Shown here: piece by piece, positions 58,700 through 64,000 of the stretch
How the letters are laid out: every line of letters begins with the position of its first letter
Numbering within the stretch: the first letter of the stretch is position 1
From: Gymnopilus junonius
Lineage: Eukaryota > Basidiomycota > Agaricomycetes > Agaricales > Galerinaceae
NCBI GenBank assembly: GCA_015501075.1
Contig: JADNYJ010000015.1
Span: 1 to 64,000 of the forward strand
Direction: 5' to 3'
DNA length: 64,000 nucleotides
Position numbers and translations under genes: made by a program
Notes under the pieces: generated by a model
The model's input: only the letters and a program-made list of their open reading frames with translations
Databases searched by the model: none
What the model was told of the DNA's origin: nothing

Positions 58700-59746
58700 T
58701 CCAAGTGATCCACAGAAGAGGCAGAGATTGTTGTCAAAGCAGTGTTTGCATTCTTCGGTGGTCAGCTTGCCATCCTTGCCAAGTTTGTCAGAGATGGAGT
58801 CAGAGGTTTTCGAGCTGGAGGAGTTGCCCGAGTTGTTCTTGCAGTAGGAAGAGGATTGTGAGGACTTATTGTTGTTGTTGTTGTTATTGCCGTGGTTGTG
58901 GTTTGAACATCTGTTGGAGGACTTGTCGGAGGTACGATCAGACGGTTTGTCGGAGGACCTTTGTGCATTCTTGTCCTGTCATGGCTTCTCGTGGATGCAT
59001 TCCCAGTAACGAGTGTCGATATCCTGGGCAAGCTCTCGAAGGTCTTCGAGAGTTTGTGGCTTGCCATGGCTAGCCATAACATCCTTGATGTATTCCGCCA
59101 GACTGGAGTAATAGTGGTGTCGGAGAGCGACGCTGTCCCAGCATGAGCGAATAGACAAGCGCTTGAACTCGACATTGTACTTGATGATCCTTTGGTTCTC
59201 AGGCATCTTCAAGTTTTCGAGGGCTACAGCGGTGTTGGAGGTCAGATCAAACAGACTGAATTCGGACTTCAGCACACCAATAAAGGCTTGCCAGTTGTCC
59301 ATCCATGGTTCAATAGTTGTTGAGTCCAGTATTGCTGGCTCAAAAAATTCCATCGCAAGGCTGCGAAGATAGGAGAGGGTGAACGTAACCTTGTCTTCAT
59401 CGGCAGTGTAGGCGCAGTTGTTTCGGAAGTAAAGGTTACACTGTAAAATAAAACCATTGAGTTTCCAGGTGTTGGAGCCATCAAAGGTGTCAGGCTCATG
59501 GGCTTTGGTCTTGGTAACCTTAGGGCTATCACAACGCCTGAGCTCTTTGGTCATGAGCATCATGGCTTCAGTGAGATTCAGAGTGGGGTCATGGTCAGAG
59601 TTGTGATCGGAATGATTGGAGTGATCATTGTGGTGGGGGTCAAAATCATCGCCATCATCATCGGGGTCAGGTTCACCACCAGGGGAACCAGGAGCAGGAG
59701 GTGGCAATGGGTTGGGACTGGTTTGTCTCATTGATGAGGGTCCCAA
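58700..59746 (-). pseudogene. Chromovirus Gag
   Basis: From 59746: a Pro/Asp/His-rich N-terminus, then the retrotransposon Gag domain (FDGSNTWKLNGFILQCNLYF, WMDNWQAFIGVLKSEF, LENLKMPENQRIIKYNVEF, YYSSLAEYIKDVMASHGKP). The first stop is at 58979. Downstream, in a continuing frame, a CCHC zinc knuckle is visible (CLFCGSLGH-stop-ASECL, about 58725-58690), itself broken by a TGA. It would package the element's RNA. Confidence 0.85.
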
Positions 59747-59933
59747 GGGTAAGGGAGTCAGAGTGCTGAGGCTGGATGGAGGTTATGTGTTTGGATGGTC
59801 AGGGTAGTCTCTGACATTCTGAATCACAATGGTGCAGGATTCATTTTGTCCAGCTGCACAGGAGTTGGCAGTAGTATGGGATGTTGTGGTGGGCATAGTC
59901 AGGAGTCCAGAAGCAGTATGAGTTCATATATAC

Positions 59934-60403
59934 TGTTAAGTTCTTGACAAAGGGAAGGGTGGAGTAGGCAGAGGAGATCCACATCGGAGCTACGTCGGAG
60001 TATGTCAGTGTCAGAGTTGGTCTTAGCATAACATATGTAGACATAGGGTTGAGACTTCAGCTTCAACATGTGTTTGTGCTCCATTGTCTGGATGTTGTCT
60101 CAAATTTGGAGTCAGATTGGAATGAGAGAGCAGAGTAGAGAGCATGGATTGATTAAAACAATATACAAACTGAGGTACTAATAATAGTTCTAAGGTTTTT
60201 ATACTATGGAGGAAACTAAGCGAGACCATATGTGTACTAGTGAGTAGGCAGACATGTAAGTTATTCTGCACTACTCAGAGTTGCCTAGCTATGTGTAATC
60301 TAAGTGTCTATGTGTTCTGGGACTTGTAGTACTTTGAGGGGATCATGAGGTCAGAGTTCGTATAGTCAGAGATCAGAGTTGGTCAGAGGTGCATATATTA
60401 ACA
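59934..60403 (-). repeat. 5' LTR of the chromovirus
   Basis: It starts TGTTAAGTTCTTGACA on the plus strand and ends ATATTAACA. Element transcription would begin here and run on the minus strand. Confidence 0.9.
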
Positions 60404-60426
60404 ATTGTGATTAATACTGCAGAAAA

Positions 60427-61921
60427 TAGGGTTGCCAAAGTTCAGTTCAGTCCAGTTCTTGACTGATTTTCGAGAACCGAGAACTGAACTTTAAAAAATT
60501 TGCCAGAACTGAATGGGAACTGGTGAACTGCAAGACTTAAGAAAAAATAAATTACATTGTAGTCTAAAAAGTACAGAAGAAGGACAGGGGCACTCTAGAC
60601 AACTGCAATGACATTGTATGGCCCCTACGCCAACATGGTGGGTTCTGTGTCAATGTCGGGGCACTCAAAATGACGTTGCAGGGTGCTGGTAGCCCATGAC
60701 ATTGTGGGGTTGTGATGGCCCCTACACCAACACAGTGGGTTTCTGCACTGCTGTGGGGTCCTTTCATGGTCTGGTGTTGTCCTTGTCCCCTGCACCCCTA
60801 CATGTGCTGAAGAGGACATGTCACCTCCACAATGACGCTGTGCAATCATGATGGCCCTCGCACTGACATGGTGGGTTCCACAATGATGTGGGGGGACTCG
60901 AGAGGTTGTGACATGAGCAGGAAGTGCTGATCCTTTCAGCATATTGTTGTCGAACATGAGCCTGCCTGGTTGAGCAGAGGTGAGGGTGGCAGAGCCAAGC
61001 TCAACACTGTTTGAGGTGGCAGAGCAGAGGGGAGAGTGGCAGCAGCATAGAAAGGGGGGTCGACACATCACCTCTGGCTTACTCTTCAATGTGAGGGAGG
61101 TGGTGGTGGTTTTGGGGATGAGAGCACCCATACAGACCATATATTTGTGTTGATAGGTGTCACCTGTGTTGACAGTGGTTGAGTATGTGAGGGTGGTGGG
61201 GACACATCAGCAACAGTGTTGCATCACCAGCAGGAGGGGTAGAACAGAGGGTGGGGATGTTGTGCGTTCCTTCCAGCACCCGCTACACTGACATGGTGGG
61301 TTTCCACGTTGATGTGTAAGCATAGTCATTAGCACCAGCACATCCACAACTGGATGGCTGGTGTGGCATGGATGTCAGTGGTGCAGATGGGCTGCAAGAG
61401 GGCACATGTGTGCATGAGCTGCACTGCAAGGTCCTGCTGGTATGGCTGGCAGAGGCAGTGGGCGACAGTGATACAGTTGAACTTCTCGCTGGTGTGACAA
61501 GTGCAGGGGCTGTTGAGACAGCAATAAGAACCTGAAAAAGAAAGAAAACATGATCAGTGTGTCATCAAGAAAGAAAAGAAAAAGACAGAAAGTGCTTGTG
61601 AAACCATCGCGAGCACGTCCTCTGATGTACCTGTTTGGCATCCCTCTTCAAGGGTCCCCAGTCCCAGCCCCAATCCTTTAGCTATAAGCCCACATCCTCA
61701 CCTGAGGGAGGGGCAATGTGGTATGGAATGATGGAAGTGATGATTGATGGAGAGTCAATAAGGTTTCGTGTGGCTGTAAGTCATTTTGAGCTCCGACTTA
61801 ATTCTGGACGTGGGCATCAAGTCGCAAAACCAATGATATTTCAACCTCTCGAGGGTCATTTAAGGCTGAAAATTTTTATAAATTCATAGCTCAAAGTTCG
61901 GTTTGAACCGGTTCAACCCTA
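60427..61921. mobile_element. hAT-type element, third and divergent family member (1495 bp)
   Basis: The left end is TAGGGTTGCCAAAGTTCAG and the right end GAACCGGTTCAACCCTA. Only the outer 8 bases pair perfectly, but the flanks carry a perfect 8-bp duplication GCAGAAAA (60419-60426 and 61922-61929). The interior differs from copies 1 and 2. It holds degenerate repeats of a word like CTGACATGGTGGGTT at about 60640, 60735, 60865 and 61290. Frames inside have no transposase motif. Confidence 0.85.
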
Positions 61922-61929
61922 GCAGAAAA

Positions 61930-64000
61930 GCACAAAATTTGGGGTGCTTTGAGTAAATTTGAATGTCTCAGTACACTCTAGCATGCTAGTATGCAAGGTT
62001 TCAGCCCCTCCTTTCATGAAAACTGCCTAACATTGACCAAGCACCTCCAACTCTTGATTTCTGGCATTTTTTCCAGCTCAGATTGGTTGATTTTTGAGAA
62101 AAAAAGGTAAGCAGATTGGGTATTTGATTGCAAATCTGTGCAACCTTTGACATAGTTTGAATGCATCAGAAAAGAAAACTAAAGCTACAGATTATTTTAC
62201 AAGCTATGCCTCTATTATCTGCATTTATCCAGTGAGAAATCAATGATGAGAGGCCAAGATACAATGGTAAAGCACACTAGGAGAGAAGCTGGGAGGAGTC
62301 ATGTGATCTTGAATTCTTTATTGGGTTTAAGTTGATGGTTACACAAGACCAATAGAGGCAGCTTGCGGCAACTTGGTTGGTAAGTTTTCTCTCCTTGTGT
62401 GCATTTGGCATTAAGCCTTGAGTCACACAGTTTTCAGGGTGGAGCATTCACCCTCATAGGGCTAGAATCTCCAGCATGTGCACTGTCTCACCTAGCATCA
62501 TGCTAGATCAGCAGGCAAAGTCTTGAGTGACCTCAGCTCTTGACTTTGCCTCACTAGGTGAGTAGCCTGCTTGCTCAATATCCCTCAATCTTGACATTGC
62601 CTCATCAGCATCTACTACACTCCTGAAGGCGCATTTCAGTTATCACTCACTGAATCCTTATCTCGATCATCAAAACATCTCCTCAATGTCTAATGGACCA
62701 AGCAACTCCTTGGAATGAACCCAACAAGGACAGTCACCTTGCATGGGAGGTGCACCAACCCACACCACCACTCCAAGCTCTGCTACCATGCCCTCATCCT
62801 CTCCCACTACACCAAACACACCTATCTCCCAGAGTAATGCAATGGGCAGCATCGAGCCATCGTGTCAGGCAACCAAAGGGGAAAGGACACTCGGGTTTCA
62901 ATCGGACATGGTTCAGAGACTCAACAAAGTCATCGCCAACTACAAATCTGGTCTCATCAACAAACCATGTGCCATTGCCTTCATCATTGCAGCCTTACCA
63001 CCTATCACACCTGGAGAGCCCTCTGCTGCAGAGACAGCATTGGGGTCTTATCTCAACATCCTCAAGTCCCACCTGTAGCTGCTACCTGATGCATCAATCC
63101 TGGGTAACTTGCCAACCTACCTTATGCATCCATCCGGGCAACTACCCAGGCCTATGGCTGTGCATTGCCAGGGTTATGTAAACAATGCCTGCCAGTGCAG
63201 GGATTTAATGCCCAGGCATTGTTTGGGCTATAGCTCATCATCGGGGGCACTGTTCGGGGTGCAGATAAATCTGATGGGTTCCCCCAATTTTTCTGTACCC
63301 ATTTCAGGTGTTTGCGTGCCCTAGGGAGGGCGGGATGGGGTGGATGGCAGGGTATGGGTTTGGATGTAGCTCGGGACAGCATCAAATCTGTGATGTCATA
63401 GATTTGATGTCCGTTCCGGTGTACTATTTTTAATAGCTTGTGTCCCTGAGCCGAATTTAGTGGCTAGGCACATCGGATTGGTATGGTGACACCCGAAAAT
63501 GGATAGAAAGCATCATTAATGGGAGCATGGCACATAGTTCCGGGTCTAGCACCCCTCCCTCTATCCTTTCAATCCATTTTAAACTATAAATATGACTTAA
63601 CTATACATATAAAACTAATGGTGCCAAATTTGAGGCTAGAAATGCTCAGAAAGGGGTGGATGCAGCAGTTGGATGATGCTCGTGATAGCATAAGTGTGAG
63701 TGTTATTAATAGAATCTCATCAAAACCTGGCTTTTCGCGTTCCCTTGCTCTCAATTCATCTGCCCCTCGCGTGATAAAGGTATATTGACAAACTAGAGAT
63801 CAAGACGAACACATTGATACCACAATTATTCAGAACGGAGCACAGAAAATACATGTAGCAATGAAAACAGATATGTAGCACTGAGAACATTCAGAATCCT
63901 TTTCCCATGCCTGACCAAAAATAGATTTATACCTTCTATGCATCCTCCTCCAACACACCATCTGTCCGCTGCAGAATGAGATAAATAAACACATTCTCCG
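61930..64000. other. Gene-poor right end of the window
   Basis: Apart from the weak frame at 62743-63078 no gene is recognised. Two inverted repeats are visible: AAACAATGCCTG (63180-63191) with its mate at 63213-63224, and CATCAAATCT (63380-63389) with its mate at 63400-63409. They may belong to an unrecognised transposon relic. Confidence 0.4.
62743..63078 (+). CDS. Hypothetical protein, possible transposon relic
   Basis: A 111-codon frame with a Ser/Thr/Pro-rich start and a helical end (MVQRLNKVIANYKSGLINK, CAIAFIIAALPPIT, AETALGSYLNILKSHL). The helical part resembles N-terminal segments of agaric retroelement proteins, but I cannot name the family. The 5' boundary is taken as the GTG/ATG region of the open frame. 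It may equally be non-coding. Confidence 0.25.
   Translation: MGGAPTHTTTPSSATMPSSSPTTPNTPISQSNAMGSIEPSCQATKGERTLGFQSDMVQRLNKVIANYKSGLINKPCAIAFIIAALPPITPGEPSAAETALGSYLNILKSHL

Larger units (their letters stand above)
53087..60403 (-). mobile_element. Ty3/gypsy chromovirus LTR retrotransposon, complete but decayed
   Basis: Two 470-bp LTRs (TGTTAAG…TAACA) bound the element, and a perfect 5-bp target duplication ATTGT flanks it (53082-53086 and 60404-60408). Genes lie on the minus strand in Ty3 order: Gag, protease, reverse transcriptase, RNase H, integrase, chromodomain. A purine tract lies next to the 3' LTR at 53557-53571. A further gene on the plus strand sits between chromodomain and 3' LTR. 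No primer-binding site was recognised beside the 5' LTR. Many stops, mostly CGA turned to TGA, show it is inactive. Confidence 0.93.

Noticed and set aside
58705..59734. Plus-strand frames across gag
   Set aside because: They are antisense shadows of Gag on the minus strand.
1..64000. tRNA, rRNA, CRISPR arrays, bacterial operons
   Set aside because: No tRNA B-box with matching A-box, no rRNA-like tract and no regular spacer array were seen. The DNA is eukaryotic.

Overview
The window looks like nuclear DNA from a mushroom-forming basidiomycete (Agaricomycetes). Genes are split by short introns of about 40-70 nt with good GT-AG (twice GC-AG) sites and CTAAC/CTGAC branch points. The gene families fit too: F-box proteins of the agaric type, a HET-domain protein, a chromodomain Ty3/gypsy element, a tyrosine recombinase and an expanded XPG-type nuclease. 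I saw no tRNA, rRNA or CRISPR. Most splice sites were chosen by eye, so inner exon borders are approximate unless stated.

Layout. 0-7 kb: a mobile-DNA-like cluster made of a SAP-like protein open at the left edge, a tyrosine recombinase with its catalytic residues but a broken frame, an XPG/GEN1-like nuclease with one in-frame TGA, and a decayed AreA-like regulator fragment. 8.5-11.2 kb: a HET-domain gene broken by an in-frame TAA and by a 624-bp hAT-type element with an 8-bp target duplication. 11.7-13.1 kb: a broken F-box gene. 14.3-25 kb: ordinary genes, namely a class 3 lipase, ribosomal protein S21, the mRNA export factor Mex67, an unknown acidic protein and a secreted carboxylesterase. 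25.5-29 kb: a broken F-box gene and a coding-like stretch I could not resolve. 29.4-36.9 kb: an ankyrin-repeat protein and the HOPS subunit Vps39. 38.1-45.3 kb: a secreted histidine-rich protein, a nuclear low-complexity protein with SUMO-interaction-like motifs, and an intact F-box gene. 46.3-47.0 kb: a TA-flanked MITE-like element. 49.2-50.6 kb: a second intact F-box gene.

51.8-61.9 kb is a transposon island: a hAT-type element (target duplication TTGGCTAC) that itself carries a second hAT-type element (CTGGCAAT), then a complete but decayed chromovirus LTR retrotransposon (ATTGT; genes on the minus strand), then a third relative of the first hAT family (GCAGAAAA). The chromovirus carries a non-canonical gene on the opposite strand, between integrase/chromodomain and 3' LTR, whose protein has the exact cysteine spacing of a Zn(II)2Cys6 cluster. 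Damage in this element is dominated by CGA-to-TGA and other CpG transitions. The last 2 kb is gene-poor.

The conserved genes (RPS21, MEX67, VPS39) serve unrelated basic functions and share no operon-like logic. The biologically interesting parts are the accessory stretches between them: self/non-self and F-box genes being broken by, or sitting beside, mobile DNA.
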